Part shown: positions 16,014 to 26,549 of the stretch, one piece after another | Numbering within the stretch: the stretch's first letter is position 1 | Layout: every line of letters begins with the position of its first letter | Translations under genes and position numbers: made by a program | Notes under the pieces: generated by a model | What the model saw: the letters and a program-made list of their open reading frames with translations, nothing else | Told to the model about the DNA's origin: nothing | The model's database searches: none | From: Pacificimonas sp963710205 | Lineage (GTDB): Bacteria > Pseudomonadota > Alphaproteobacteria > Sphingomonadales > Sphingomonadaceae | Direction: 5' to 3' | DNA length: 64,000 nt | Assembly: GCA_963710205.1 (NCBI GenBank) | Contig: CAVPZG010000005.1 | Location: 496,001 to 560,000, forward strand

Positions 16014-17068
16014 TCATACGTTATTGACTTGCTTTATATTTCCCTCAAGCCAAGATAGCACCTCTTTCGCCCGCTCATTATCATCATGTGGCAAGCTAGA
16101 AAGAGATTTTCCGATGTAAAACTCGCCATCTTCATTTGGCCACTTCAACTTGCTTCGAGCCTCATCAATTTTACCAACAACAAACTTGACACCGAGTAGG
16201 ACATGAGGTTCTGCGGGGAGATCAAAATTCCAATCGTCCAGATCGGGAAACCGTAGGCCCGCTTGAATCCAATCCAATTTATCAGATGCTTTTCCAAGAG
16301 TAGCCCAATTAGATAGAATTGCTCCGCTTTCTTGAAATTCAAAAATTTTTGAACCGTAAGGGGCGGTTGGTAGCGAAGTGCGCACGGTTTCCCACATATC
16401 GTTAAGAAGCGAATTAATCGGTCTCGCATGCTCCAGATATGTATGAAGCGCCGAGAAATCGGTCGCTCTTGGGTATACATCCATCAAACCTCTTCCTGCT
16501 AAAAAACTACAAAGCAAGTCCACTAAGAATCTGTCTTTCTCACTGCTAGACGACTTGCAGGCGCGCTTCATTGTCTGAGCTAAATCTCTCCAGCGAATCT
16601 GTATGAAATGAAGCTTACGCTCTTCGCAGAGGGACGAAACCCAATCGGGAGCTTTTGTCGAAGCTGTCATAACGACTAGCGCGCGCGCTCCCATTTTTTC
16701 ACCATGGTGGCTGAGCCATTCGATGTAACGACTCAGTTGATGCGTCGAGGCTTGATCCGAGCGGTTGCTGAAAGGTGACCAGGTCTTGTTCTCGAACAGT
16801 AGGACGGGAGCTCCGTCGTGTTCCGCGACCATATCAAGAAAACCGCTATCTTCCTCGAATGCATAAGCGACCTGTGTTCGCCAAGTCAAATGGTGCGGAA
16901 TGGACGCTTCTTCAATCCCCCAATTCTTTCAAACCAATGCAGCACAGCTTGTTGCACAGGGGTACTAAGGCTTTGCAGGGTGAAGCAAATCAGCTCGGTT
17001 AGGTAATCCTCCAAGGGGCTTCTGGAATGTCTTTCACGATATCGAAATATCCTACCATAAAAATCCAT
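16014..17068 (-). pseudogene. PD-(D/E)XK nuclease-family gene with a frameshift
   Basis: Two adjacent frames together make one gene of about 351 residues. The upstream frame (17068-16886) gives IFRYRERHSRSPLEDYLTEL, a typical N-terminal helix with the conserved glutamate. The downstream frame (from about 16889) continues TWRTQVAYAFEEDSGFLDMV and then VLLFENKTWSPFS, which supplies the D and ExK of a PD-(D/E)XK nuclease, followed by HQLSRYIEWL. One missing base near 16,886-16,895 joins them. The ATG at 17068 is 3 bp after the helicase stop. Base composition is visibly more AT-rich than its neighbours, a sign of transfer. The break may be real or an assembly error. Confidence 0.65.
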
Positions 17069-17071
17069 GTT

Positions 17072-19346
17072 CTATTTACCCACTTCCACAAAACTATCCA
17101 GCACCCGCTTCGACCCCGCCTTATCGAACTCCACTTCCAGTTTGTTGCCCTCGATCGCGATAATCTCGCCATTGCCGAATTTCTGGTGGAAGACGCGCTG
17201 GCCGACGGACAAGTCACTGCGGGCGCGTTGGCCTACGGTTACGCTGATGGGTTTGGTGTCGATCTGGTGGGTGCCGCGCGGGGCTTTGCCCATGGCGGCG
17301 GCGCGTTGCCAGCCGGGGCCTCTGGTGCCGCGGCGTTCGACCTTGGCGAAGGGGTCGGCTGTCGTCGAGGGCGGCGCGCCACAGGCTTGCGCCGCCGGAC
17401 ATGGTGGTTTCCTGTTCGATGTGATCCTCGGGCAGTTCGCCGACGAAGCGGCTGGGGATGCTGGACGTCCACTGGCCATAGATGCGGCGGTTGGCGGCGT
17501 GGCTGATCTGGGCGCCGACTTTCGCGCGGGTGATGCCGACATAGGCGAGGCGGCGTTCCTCCTCCAGGGACTTGGTGCCGCCCTCGTCGAGGCTGCGCTG
17601 CGAGGGGAAGACGCCCTCCTCCCACCCCACAAGGAACACATGGTCATATTCCAGCCCCTTGGCGGCGTGGAGGGTCATGATGGTGACCTTCGCCTCCTCC
17701 CGCGCGGCGTCATTGTCCATGACGAGCGCGACATGTTCGAGGAAGGATTGCAGCGAGTCGAATTCCTCCATCGCGCGGGTGAGCTCGTTCAGGTTCTCGA
17801 CGCGGCCCTGCGCCTCCGCGCTGCTGTCGGCCTGCCACATGCCGATATAGCCCAATTCCTCCAGCACGATGCGGGCGAGTTCGGCATGGGGCGTGGTGTC
17901 CAGCATCTCGCGCCAGCGGCGGAAATTCTCGTGCAGCTCGGCGAGGGCCTTGCGGCCCCCGGCGGGGAGGTCGGTGGTCTGAATGATCTGGCCGGTGGCG
18001 GCGGTGAGGGGGATGCCCTCGCTGCGCGCGAGCTGGTGGATTTTGGAGACGCTCTTGTCGCCAAGGCCGCGTTTCGGCGTGTTGACGATGCGTTCAAAGG
18101 CGAGGTCGTCGGCGGGCTGGGCGATGACGCGGAGATAGGCCATGGCGTCGCGGATTTCCGCGCGCTCGTAGAAGCGGAAGCCGCCGACGATGCGGTAGGG
18201 GAGGCCGATATAGATGAAGCGATCCTCGAACTCGCGCGTCTGGAACTGGGCGCGGACGAGGATGGCGATGTCTTCGAGGCTGGAGCCGCGACGCTGCAGG
18301 GCTTCGATGTCGTCGCCGATGCGGCGCGCCTCCTCAGGCCCGTCCCAGACGCCGACGACCTTCAGCTTTTCGCCGGCGTCATCCTCGGTCCAGAGCGTCT
18401 TGTCGAGGCGCGAGGAGTTGCGGGCGATGAGCGCGCCCGCCGCGCCGAGGATGTTGCCGGTGGAGCGGTAATTCTGTTCCAGCTTTATGACAGCCGCCCC
18501 CTCGAAGTCCTTGTCGAAGCGCAGAATGTTGGCAACCTCCGCACCGCGCCAGGAATAGATGGACTGGTCGTCGTCGCCGACCACGCAGATGTTGCGGTGG
18601 CCCTGCGCCAGGAGGCGCAGCCAGAGATACTGGACCGTGTTCGTGTCCTGATATTCGTCGACCAGGATATAGCGGAAGCGGTTCTGATATTCCTTCAGGA
18701 TATCCTTGTGTTGCCGCAGGATGTTGAGGGGCTGTAGCAGCAGGTCGCCAAAGTCCGCGGCATTGAGGGATTTGAGGCGGTCCTGATAGGCGGCGTAGAG
18801 CTGTTTGCCCTTGCCGTCGGCGAAGGCGTAGCTTTCGTCCTCGGACAGGTCGGCGGGGTTCTGCCCCCGGTTCTTCCAGCGGTCGATGAGGCCGCCGAGC
18901 ATCTTGGCGGGCCAGCGTTTTTCGTCGATATCGGCGGCGCTGATCAGCTGCTTCATCAGGCGGAGCTGGTCATCCGTGTCGAGGATGGTGAAATTGCTGT
19001 TGAGCCCGGCGAGTTCGGCATGTTTCCTGAGCATCTTCGCGCCGATGGAATGGAAGGTGCCGAGCCAGCGGAGACCCTCCACCATGTCGCCGATCTGCGC
19101 GCGCATCCGCTCCCGCATCTCCCGCGCCGCCTTGTTGGTGAAGGTGACGGCGAGGATTTCCGACGGCCAGGCGCGCTGTGTGTAGATGATGTGGGCGAGG
19201 CGCGAGGTGAGGGCGCGCGTCTTGCCCGTGCCCGCGCCCGCCAGCATGAGGACGGGGCCTTCGGTGGTCAGCACCGCCTGACGCTGGGGCGGGTTGAGGC
19301 CGTCCATATAGGGCGGTTCGTCGGCTTTCGGGGCGGGAACGGTCAT
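17072..19346 (-). CDS. UvrD/PcrA-type DNA helicase (one-base frameshift)
   Basis: A superfamily 1A helicase. Motifs in order: Walker A LMLAGAGTGKTRALTSRLAH, motif Ia AVTFTNKAAREM, motif II YILVDEYQDTN, motif III VVGDDDQSIYSWRGA, motif IV EQNYRST, motif V TIMTLHAAKGLEYDHVFLVG and motif VI RRLAYVGITRAK. The straight frame ends at 17214 with an implausible arginine-rich tail. Removing one base of GGG at 17369-17371 joins it to the frame ending at 17072, which holds the family C-terminal domain (VGQRVFHQKFGNGEIIAIEG, DKAGSKRVLDSFV). The corrected length is about 757 residues. It unwinds DNA in repair and replication restart. The nuclease gene follows 3 bp after its stop. Confidence 0.88.
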
Positions 19347-19383
19347 GCGCCCTTTAGAACACAGGGCGAACGGAGCGGCAATG

Positions 19384-20202
19384 TCAAAGGCGGCGTGCGA
19401 CGCTGACGAACTCCGCGACGGTCAGGGTTTCCGCGCGGCGCGTCTCGTCGATCCCCGCGGCGGCGAGGGCCTCCAGCGCGCCGGGGAGGGATTTGAGGCT
19501 GGAGCGCAGCATCTTGCGGCGCTGGCCGAAGGCGGCGGCGGTAAGCTGGCCGAGGGTGCGCGCATCGACGCCTGCGGGCGCGGGCAGGGGCGTGATGTGC
19601 ACGACGGCGGAATCGACCTTTGGCGCGGGGACGAAGGCGCGCGGCGGCAGGGTCATGGCGATGTTCGGCTCGCTGCGCCACTGCGCGAGGACGGAAAGGC
19701 GGCCATAGGCACCGGTGCCGGGGGCAGCGACGATGCGGTTCGCCACCTCGCGCTGGAACATCAGCGTGAGACTGGCCCACCAGGGCGGCCATGCGCCGGT
19801 TTCCAGCCAGCGGGTCAGGAGCGCGGTGCCGACATTATAGGGCAGGTTGGCGACGATATGCGCGCCGCTGCCGATGAGGGACGCCTCGTCGACCGTCATG
19901 GCGTCAGCCTCCATGACCGTCAGGCGGCCCGGCGCGGCGGCCTGAAGCTCCGCAAGCGCGGGCAGGCAGCGGGCATCGCGTTCGACGGCGGTGACGTGCG
20001 CGCCCGCCTCGATCAGGGCGCGGGTCAGGCCGCCGGGGCCGGGACCGACCTCATACACCCCCGCACCCGCCAGCGGGCCGGGAATGCGGGCGATCTTCGC
20101 AAGGAGATTGGGATCGAGAAGGAAATTCTGCCCGAGCGCCTTTTTCGCGGAAAGGCCGTGCGCGGCTATGGTGTCCTTCAGGCTCGGAAGGTCGAGCTTC
20201 AC
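19384..20202 (-). CDS. rsmA: 16S rRNA dimethyladenosine transferase
   Basis: A 272-residue RsmA/KsgA. The N-terminus KKALGQNFLLDPNLLAKIAR is the family signature, SAM motif I is VYEVGPGPGGLTRALIEAGA, and the catalytic motif IV is NLPYNVGTALLTRWLE. The C-terminal helical domain includes FGQRRKMLRSSLKSL. It dimethylates two adjacent adenines near the 3' end of 16S rRNA. Its start overlaps the pdxA stop by 4 bp (ATGA), so it is coupled to pdxA, an arrangement known from many proteobacteria. Confidence 0.95.
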   Translation of the reverse strand: MKLDLPSLKDTIAAHGLSAKKALGQNFLLDPNLLAKIARIPGPLAGAGVYEVGPGPGGLTRALIEAGAHVTAVERDARCLPALAELQAAAPGRLTVMEADAMTVDEASLIGSGAHIVANLPYNVGTALLTRWLETGAWPPWWASLTLMFQREVANRIVAAPGTGAYGRLSVLAQWRSEPNIAMTLPPRAFVPAPKVDSAVVHITPLPAPAGVDARTLGQLTAAAFGQRRKMLRSSLKSLPGALEALAAAGIDETRRAETLTVAEFVSVARRL

Positions 20203-21194
20203 TCCGCGAACAATTTGCGGCGTTCGGCGCAGGCGGCGGCCATGTTGAGTGCGGCGACCATGGCGTCGGGGCGCGCCTGACCCGTGCCGGCGATATCGAA
20301 GGCGGTGCCGTGGTCGGGGCTCGTGCGGACGATGGGCAGGCCGAGCGTCAGGTTGACGCCCTCGTCGAAATGCAGGGTCTTCACCGGGATCAGGGCCTGG
20401 TCGTGATACATGCAGACGGCCGCGTCATAGTTCAGGCGCGCGCTGGCGTGGAACATGGTGTCGGCGGACATGGGGCCGATCAGTTCGAAATCCTCGTCCG
20501 CCAGGGATTCCATGGCGGGAATGATGAGGTTGCGTTCCTCCTCGCCCATCAAACCGCTTTCCCCGGCATGGGGATTGAGGCCGGCGACGGCGATGCGCGG
20601 ATGCCTGATGCCGAAATTGCGGGAAAGGCCGCGGGCAGTCGCGCGGATGCGGGCGGCGATGAGCTCCACAGTCAGCGCTTCCGGCACGGCGGAGAGGCCG
20701 ATGTGCATCGTGACGGGAACGCATTTCAGTGTCGGCCCCGCGATCATCATGGCGATATTCTGCCGCGCGATGCCGCAGCGCTCCGCGACGAATTCCGTCT
20801 GGCCGGGATGGGTGAAGCCGATGGCGGCCAGCTGCGCCTTTGAGACGGGCGCGGTCACGAGCGCGCTGGCGGCGCCCGATTTCACCAGACCGGTTGCGAG
20901 TTCCAGCGAATCGAGGGCACACCTCGCGCCCTCGAGCGAGGGTTCGCCGAAAACAATGTCCTCGCTGTGCTCGATCTCGATCAGGGGGAGGGCGTTCTTG
21001 CTGGCCTCGACCGCCTGGTCCGGGGTTTCGATGATTTCGACGGGGCCGAGCCAGGCCGCCTTCAGCGCGCGCAGACTGCCGACGGCGAAAAAGCAGGGCA
21101 GGGCGCGGGCGTGGCGTTCGGCATAGGCCTTGGCCGTGATTTCACTACCGATCCCGGCAGGATCGCCGAGCGCGACGGCGACGGGCGCAATCAT
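20199..21194 (-). CDS. pdxA: 4-hydroxythreonine-4-phosphate dehydrogenase
   Basis: A 331-residue PdxA. Landmarks are VALGDPAGIGSEITAKAY at the N-terminus, FTHPGQTEFVAERCG, VTMHIGLSAVP, VAGLNPHAGESGLMG, the metal-binding AVCMYHDQALIPVKTLHFD and the C-terminal TSPDHGTAFDIAGTGQA. All expected metal-ligand histidines and the aspartate are present. It oxidises 4-phosphohydroxythreonine in pyridoxal phosphate synthesis. The operon order is lptD, surA, pdxA, rsmA, with 9 bp to surA and a 4-bp overlap with rsmA. Confidence 0.95.
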   Translation of the reverse strand: MIAPVAVALGDPAGIGSEITAKAYAERHARALPCFFAVGSLRALKAAWLGPVEIIETPDQAVEASKNALPLIEIEHSEDIVFGEPSLEGARCALDSLELATGLVKSGAASALVTAPVSKAQLAAIGFTHPGQTEFVAERCGIARQNIAMMIAGPTLKCVPVTMHIGLSAVPEALTVELIAARIRATARGLSRNFGIRHPRIAVAGLNPHAGESGLMGEEERNLIIPAMESLADEDFELIGPMSADTMFHASARLNYDAAVCMYHDQALIPVKTLHFDEGVNLTLGLPIVRTSPDHGTAFDIAGTGQARPDAMVAALNMAAACAERRKLFAE

Positions 21195-21203
21195 GGGCAG
21201 ACC

Positions 21204-22544
21204 CTAACGATAATCGATGATCGCATCGCGGCGCAGGTCACGCAGGTAGCGGCGCGCCATCATATTGACGCGCTGCTGTTCGATCTGTGCATACATATTG
21301 TCGAAATCCGGTGCGCGGGCATTCTGCAATTCCTCGCGGCCGCACATGGTGAGCACCTTGATGCCATCGTCAAGCGAACCAAAGGGCGGCGTGGACTGGC
21401 CGGTCTGAAGCTGGCCCATCAGCGACTTGAGCTGCGGCGGCAGATCGCCGAGCCGGACCTGGTCGTTGACGGTGACACTGCCGCCATATTCCTCGGCAAC
21501 CTTCTCGACACCGCCGCAGCCGCCCATGGCGGACACGCTCGTCTGAAGTCTGGCGACCAGATCCTGCGCCTGGGCTTCGGAAGTCGATTCCGCGACCGGC
21601 ACGCTCAGCTGTTTCAGGCTGAGGATGGCATCGTCCTGGCTGGCGGTCAGGATCTGGCGCTTGTCGATCAGCGCGAGAATGACGATCTTGCCAGGCAGCT
21701 GGATGGGCGCGGTAATCTGCCCTTCCGGAAGCTGGCTGATGACCGGCTGCAGTTCGGGGCTGAGCTGTTCCAGCTGCACCCAGCCAAGATCGCCGCCGAC
21801 CGTCGCGGTCGAGCTTTGCGAATATTGCCGGGCGTAAGCGACGAAGGACGCGCCCTTCTTCAGCTGATCGACGATCTGCTGCGCGTCCTGCATGACAGTC
21901 GCGGCCGTCGCCGGAGTGGTGTAGAACACGAGCTCACCGATGCGATATTCGTCGGTGCCCTTCGAGGCCTCCATCCGGGCGATGATGGTTTCCACCTCGT
22001 CGTCGCCAACATTGACGAACGGTTCGACACGGCGGCGAAGCAGTCGCTGCCACGCGAGTTCGGCGTGAATCTGCTGCTGGATGGCCATTTCGGACGTGCC
22101 GCGTTCGCGCAGGTAGGTCTTGAACTGTTCGGGATTCATCTTGAAGTTGCCGGCGACGCGCGCATAGGCATCCGCAAGTTCGGCATCCGAAATGATGATG
22201 TCGTTTTCCGCGCTTTCCTGAATCTGCAGCTTCTCGTCGATCAGATTGCGGACGACCTGCATCTTGAGGCGCAGCTTTTCCTGCTCTTCGACATCCGTCG
22301 GATTGGCGGCGAGCACGAGGTTCAGGCGCTGGTCGATATCCGTGTCGGTGACAACCTCACCATTCACCACGGCATTGGCCTTCCGGACATTGGGGTCGCT
22401 GGCGCTGCCGAGGATGGTGATGTCGGGCGTCGAGTTCAATTCATCGAGAATGGGCGTGCCACTGCCGCTGGTCTGTGCGGACGCGGCACTGCCGACCAGA
22501 AAGGCGGCACCTGCGACGGTGCAAAGCATCTTGGCGATCATCAT
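21204..22544 (-). CDS. surA: SurA-like periplasmic chaperone/peptidylprolyl isomerase
   Basis: A 446-residue exported protein. A signal peptide (MMIAKMLCTVAGAAFLVGSA) ends near ASAQ. The N-terminal chaperone domain has NAVVNGEVVTDTDIDQRLNL and a conserved NLIDEKLQIQ helix. A parvulin domain follows around residues 200-300, with YRIGELVFYT and VGGDLGWVQLEQLSPEL. A second, degenerate parvulin region contains two or three cysteines (GGCGG, MCGREEL). SurA chaperones outer-membrane proteins, and LptD, encoded just upstream, is a classic SurA client. The gap to pdxA is 9 bp. Confidence 0.9.
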   Translation of the reverse strand: MMIAKMLCTVAGAAFLVGSAASAQTSGSGTPILDELNSTPDITILGSASDPNVRKANAVVNGEVVTDTDIDQRLNLVLAANPTDVEEQEKLRLKMQVVRNLIDEKLQIQESAENDIIISDAELADAYARVAGNFKMNPEQFKTYLRERGTSEMAIQQQIHAELAWQRLLRRRVEPFVNVGDDEVETIIARMEASKGTDEYRIGELVFYTTPATAATVMQDAQQIVDQLKKGASFVAYARQYSQSSTATVGGDLGWVQLEQLSPELQPVISQLPEGQITAPIQLPGKIVILALIDKRQILTASQDDAILSLKQLSVPVAESTSEAQAQDLVARLQTSVSAMGGCGGVEKVAEEYGGSVTVNDQVRLGDLPPQLKSLMGQLQTGQSTPPFGSLDDGIKVLTMCGREELQNARAPDFDNMYAQIEQQRVNMMARRYLRDLRRDAIIDYR

Positions 22545-22676
22545 CTACTCCATGCGCGCCCGGTTGTGCGCGCCAAAATTCGTTTCGATTGCGTCCTAGC
22601 ATGAACGCGGTTCCCGTGTCAGCCATCTGCCAGAGACAGGCTGAACATGAACTTACAATGGCGGTGCTGTCCCCGG

Positions 22677-24901
22677 TTATCTGCCTAGCGTCTTCAACGA
22701 TACGCGGAAGAGGAAACTGTTCCCCCGCTCGAAATCGCGGTCGGAAACATAGTCACGTTTCCATGTCAGGCCGAATTTGAAACATTCATCCTCATATGTG
22801 AAGCCGACCCGGTGGCGAATGGGCTCGAAGCCGTCGGCATTGGTAAAGGGGTCTTCCTCGGCATCGGTGAGGTCGATGATGACGGAACCGAAGGCGGACC
22901 AGTAGCGTGTCAGTTGCAGGCGGCCCCCGGCGCGCACCTCCTCACGATCGGCCAGATCCTCGATCCCGATATCGCGATTGAGCTTGAGATAGCCGACGGT
23001 GAGATAGTCGCGGCGGCCGCCAACGGTGAAGTCGATCTCGTTGCGCCGGAGATCGAAGGTTTCCTGATCCAGCCGGTAGCGGTGGGTGAGATCGAAGCGG
23101 CGGCCGATGCGGAGCGTGTTCCGGCCGACGATATCCGAGAAATTATCGTCAAGGCCCGTGCCCTTTGGCAGGATCGAGGGCTGGTCGTCGAGCCGGTAGC
23201 TCTGGCCGATTTCCGATTCCAGCAGCCAGCGGGGGCGGTTCAGCTTCCACGTGGCGCCGTAGGTGACGCGCGCGCCGCCCTCCCATCGATCCTGACCGGG
23301 AAAGCGGCTGATTTCGAACAGATTGGTGGTTTCGAGGTCGACCGAGCGGCTGTCCTCGTTCGGGATGTCGTCATTCAGACCGTTCGGCGACGCGCTTAGC
23401 TGGACCCGGGGCGTGATCGTTTGCGTGCCCGCGAACGCGGGTCCGGCGAACGGCCATTCGATATCCAGTGCGGCCGCGGGGATCAGGCGCCCCTCCCAGC
23501 CGTCGGATCCGGCGTAGATGGGGAATTCGACGAGGTCGCTGTCCTCCACGCGGTAGGCGTCGGCGCGGGCGAGCGCGGTCGCCGTGATGCGCTGGCCCAT
23601 GGGCGTCAGGAAACTGCGGTTCCATTCCGCGCCGGCGGACAGCCGGTAGCTGTCCATGCCGTCCGTGCGGTTGATGAAGGCGCTGGAGGCGTCGAGGGTA
23701 AGCCGACCGCCCGCCAGCAAGGCCTGCGGCGTATAGCTGAAATCGACGACCGGGAGGGCGATTGGAATCAGCCCCTGATCGTCGGATTCGCGCAGGCCCT
23801 GAAAGACCCAGCCTTCGACATTGAGGAAACTTTCGTTTCCAGAGCGCTCAAGCCTGTAGAAATTCCGGAGCGCGGTATCGCGGCTGATATCATAGCGGCG
23901 CAGGAAGGTGTCGTCGCTGGCGGCGCGAATGCCGAAAGTGGAGCGCCAGTGTTCGTCATGCTGAAACTGCCCGTTACCGTAGATGTAGAAACGGATTTCG
24001 TCCTGATTTGTCGTGAGGGCGGGCGTGCCGACGCGGTTGCGTTCGACATTGGAGACGGTCGTGATGCCGCCGATCCTGAGTGGGCCGGAGGAGAAGAGCT
24101 TGCGATATTCCGCCGCCACGGAGGGGTTCACCTCCGTATAGACGGTTGGCGAGAGGGTAAGATCGCTGCTGTCCGTGAGGTTGACGAAATAGGGGACGGT
24201 CACGGAGACGCCCGTCGATCGGTCGATGGTGAAGTCAGGGATCAGGAGCCCGGTGGCGCGGGCGTCCGCGGTGTCGCTGTGCGAAAGGCGCGGCAACCAC
24301 AGAAGCGGAACGCCGAAAAATTCGAAACGCGCATCTTCATAGCGAACCTTGCCCGCCGCCGGATCGTGCTGAACGCTATCCGCCTTGATCTGCCATAATG
24401 GCTGTTTCGGGCAACCCGTTGAATCGACGACATCGCAAGGGGAATAGACGGCGCGGTTCAACTGCGAGACGCCGTCCGTTCTGACGCCGTTCGCGGCGGC
24501 CAGCCTGCCGCCATCCTGAAGAACGAGGAGGAAGCCGTCGATGGCACCGTTTTTCAGCTCGTCAGTCAGTTCGACCTCTGAGGCGTAGATTTCATTTCCG
24601 GCAGGGTCGATGACCGTGATATCGCCCGTTGCGGTGACGAGGCCGCTGTTCCGGTCATAGGCGACCTGATTGGCGCTGAGGCGGTAACCGCCGCGCGTGA
24701 CCACCACATTGCCGCTTGCCGTGACGATTTTCGCATTGTCGTCATAGGTCATCGTGTCGGCGGCGAATTCGACAGGCTCCTGAGGCGTGGCCGTGTCTGC
24801 GGGCACCGTCAGCGGGTCGACGGCATTCTGGGCTGCGGCGCTGCCCGCAAATGTTGTCGCGAGTGCCGTGCCAGTCAGCAGCAGGCCAAAAAGACGGGCA
24901 T
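22677..24901 (-). CDS. lptD: LPS-assembly protein LptD (N-terminal frameshift)
   Basis: The main frame encodes the OstA-like periplasmic domain (FAADTMTYDDNAKIVTASGN, VVVTRGGYRLSANQVAYD) and the LptD barrel, ending FRVSLKTLGR. It has cysteines in SPCDVVDSTGCPK and near the C-terminus. The uninterrupted frame only allows a GTG at 24806, which would lack a signal peptide. In-frame codons upstream encode FGLLLTGTALATTFAG then SAAAQ, an obvious signal peptide with no usable start codon. Adding one A to the run of five A at 24888-24892 connects it to ATG 24901 (MPVF), giving about 741 residues. LptD inserts lipopolysaccharide into the outer membrane. surA lies downstream in the same operon. Confidence 0.88.
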
Positions 24902-25049
24902 TTCGGAAAATCGCGGGAACTCCAACGGCAGGCGCGCCTTGATAAAATCAGCTTGATAGGCGGGGCCGCGACGTGCGGCAAGCGTAGCGGTTGCTCCCTG
25001 CGACGGCGGGTATAGAAGCTGCGATCAGATTTCCGGAGGATTTTCCAAC

Positions 25050-26543
25050 ATGCATATCGAATTCACATCCGACGCGAGCGCCGATGGCGCCGCACTCGTC
25101 GTCTTCAGCGCGAAGGATATCGTGCTGTCCGAAGCCGCGCAGGCGGTGGACGAAGCGTCTGGCGGCGCATTGCGGCGGGCGGCCAGGGCAGCGGACTTCA
25201 AGGGCGACCAGGGCAAGACGCTCGATCTGCCCGGCCTTGCCGGATCGGAAGCCAATCGCGTTCTGCTGGTCGGTACCGGCGCGCAGGGGCGCGGCGACGC
25301 CCTGGGATTCGAGCAGGTCGGCGCTGCGATCGCGGCCAAGCTGTTCCGGTCAGGGGAAACGCGCATGCTGGTCGACCTGCGCGGCGCGAAGGATCTGGGG
25401 CTGCCGCTTGACGAGGCGGCGCTCCATATCGCCATGGGGATCGCGCAGCGCAGCTATGCCTTTGACCATTATCACACAAAGGGCCGCAATGGCGCGAAGG
25501 TCAGCCTGAAAACGGTCGAAATCGTCGGCGCGGGCGACGGGGCCGCGGACGTCTGGCCCGAATATGAAGGCGTGGCGAAGGGCGTCGCCTTCACCAAGGA
25601 TCTGGTCAGCGAGCCGCCCAACGTCATCTATCCCATCAGCTTTGTCGAGCGGGTGAAGGCCCTAAACATTCCGGGCCTGAAGATCGATGTTCTGGACGAG
25701 GACCAGATGGCCGAGGCGGGGATGAACGCGCTGTTGGGTGTGTCCATCGGTTCCGAACAGCCCGCGCGCCTGCTGGTGATGGAATGGGACGGCACGGACG
25801 GCCAGCAGAAAACCAGCCATGTTTTCGTCGGCAAGGGCGTGACGTTTGATTCGGGCGGTATCAGCCTGAAACCGGGCGCCGGCATGGAAGACATGAAATG
25901 GGACATGGGCGGAGCCGGGGCCGTGGCGGGAACCATGGTCGCGCTGGCGTCGCGCAAGGCGAAGGCGCGCGTCGTCGGGATTTGCGGTCTGGTCGAGAAC
26001 ATGCCCGATGGCCGGGCGCAGCGTCCGGGCGATGTCGTGACGTCGATGTCAGGCCAAACGATTGAAGTCGTGAACACCGATGCCGAGGGGCGTCTGGTGC
26101 TGTGCGATGCGCTGTGGTGGGCACAGGAAACCTATAGCCCCGACGTCATCGTCGATCTGGCGACCCTGACAGGCGCGATCATCGTCGGGCTGGGGCATGA
26201 ATATGCCGGCGCCTATGCCAATGACGAAGGACTGGCGGAGGACCTGTTGAAGGCAAGCCGGACGTCCGGCGACAAGCTGTGGCGGATGCCGCTGGCGGAT
26301 CGCTATGACAAGCAGATCGACAGCCAGATCGCCGACATGAAGAATGTGGGTGGCAAGGATGCCGGGTCGATTACGGCGGCGCAGTTCCTGCAGCGTTATA
26401 TTCAGGACGGCGTGAAATGGGCGCATCTGGACGTCGCGGGTACGGTCTGGGCGGCGAAGGCCATGAACCTGCACGACAAGGGCGCGACCGGCTTTGGCGT
26501 GCGCCTGCTGGATCAATATGTTCGGGACGTGCTGGAGAAATAG
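25050..26543 (+). CDS. pepA: Leucyl aminopeptidase
   Basis: A 497-residue M17 aminopeptidase. The signature VNTDAEGRLVLCDALWW is intact, and the metal ligands are expected in VGKGVTFDSGGISLKPG, MKWDMGGAGAV and the signature itself. The N-terminal macro-like domain is less conserved, as usual. A GGAGG lies 12 bp before ATG 25050. It is divergent from lptD over about 150 bp, and holC follows 6 bp after its stop. It cleaves N-terminal residues from peptides as a hexameric cytosolic enzyme. Confidence 0.94.
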   Translation: MHIEFTSDASADGAALVVFSAKDIVLSEAAQAVDEASGGALRRAARAADFKGDQGKTLDLPGLAGSEANRVLLVGTGAQGRGDALGFEQVGAAIAAKLFRSGETRMLVDLRGAKDLGLPLDEAALHIAMGIAQRSYAFDHYHTKGRNGAKVSLKTVEIVGAGDGAADVWPEYEGVAKGVAFTKDLVSEPPNVIYPISFVERVKALNIPGLKIDVLDEDQMAEAGMNALLGVSIGSEQPARLLVMEWDGTDGQQKTSHVFVGKGVTFDSGGISLKPGAGMEDMKWDMGGAGAVAGTMVALASRKAKARVVGICGLVENMPDGRAQRPGDVVTSMSGQTIEVVNTDAEGRLVLCDALWWAQETYSPDVIVDLATLTGAIIVGLGHEYAGAYANDEGLAEDLLKASRTSGDKLWRMPLADRYDKQIDSQIADMKNVGGKDAGSITAAQFLQRYIQDGVKWAHLDVAGTVWAAKAMNLHDKGATGFGVRLLDQYVRDVLEK

Positions 26544-26549
26544 CGGCAC

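Noticed and set aside
17067..18737. Long plus-strand frame (556 aa) antisense to the helicase
   Set aside because: It mirrors the helicase codon by codon, has no family signature and no ribosome-binding site; long antisense frames are common in high-GC genes.
20967..22604. Plus-strand frame of 545 aa antisense to surA and pdxA
   Set aside because: The minus strand carries clear SurA and PdxA motifs with signal peptide and coupled starts; the opposite frame is low-complexity.
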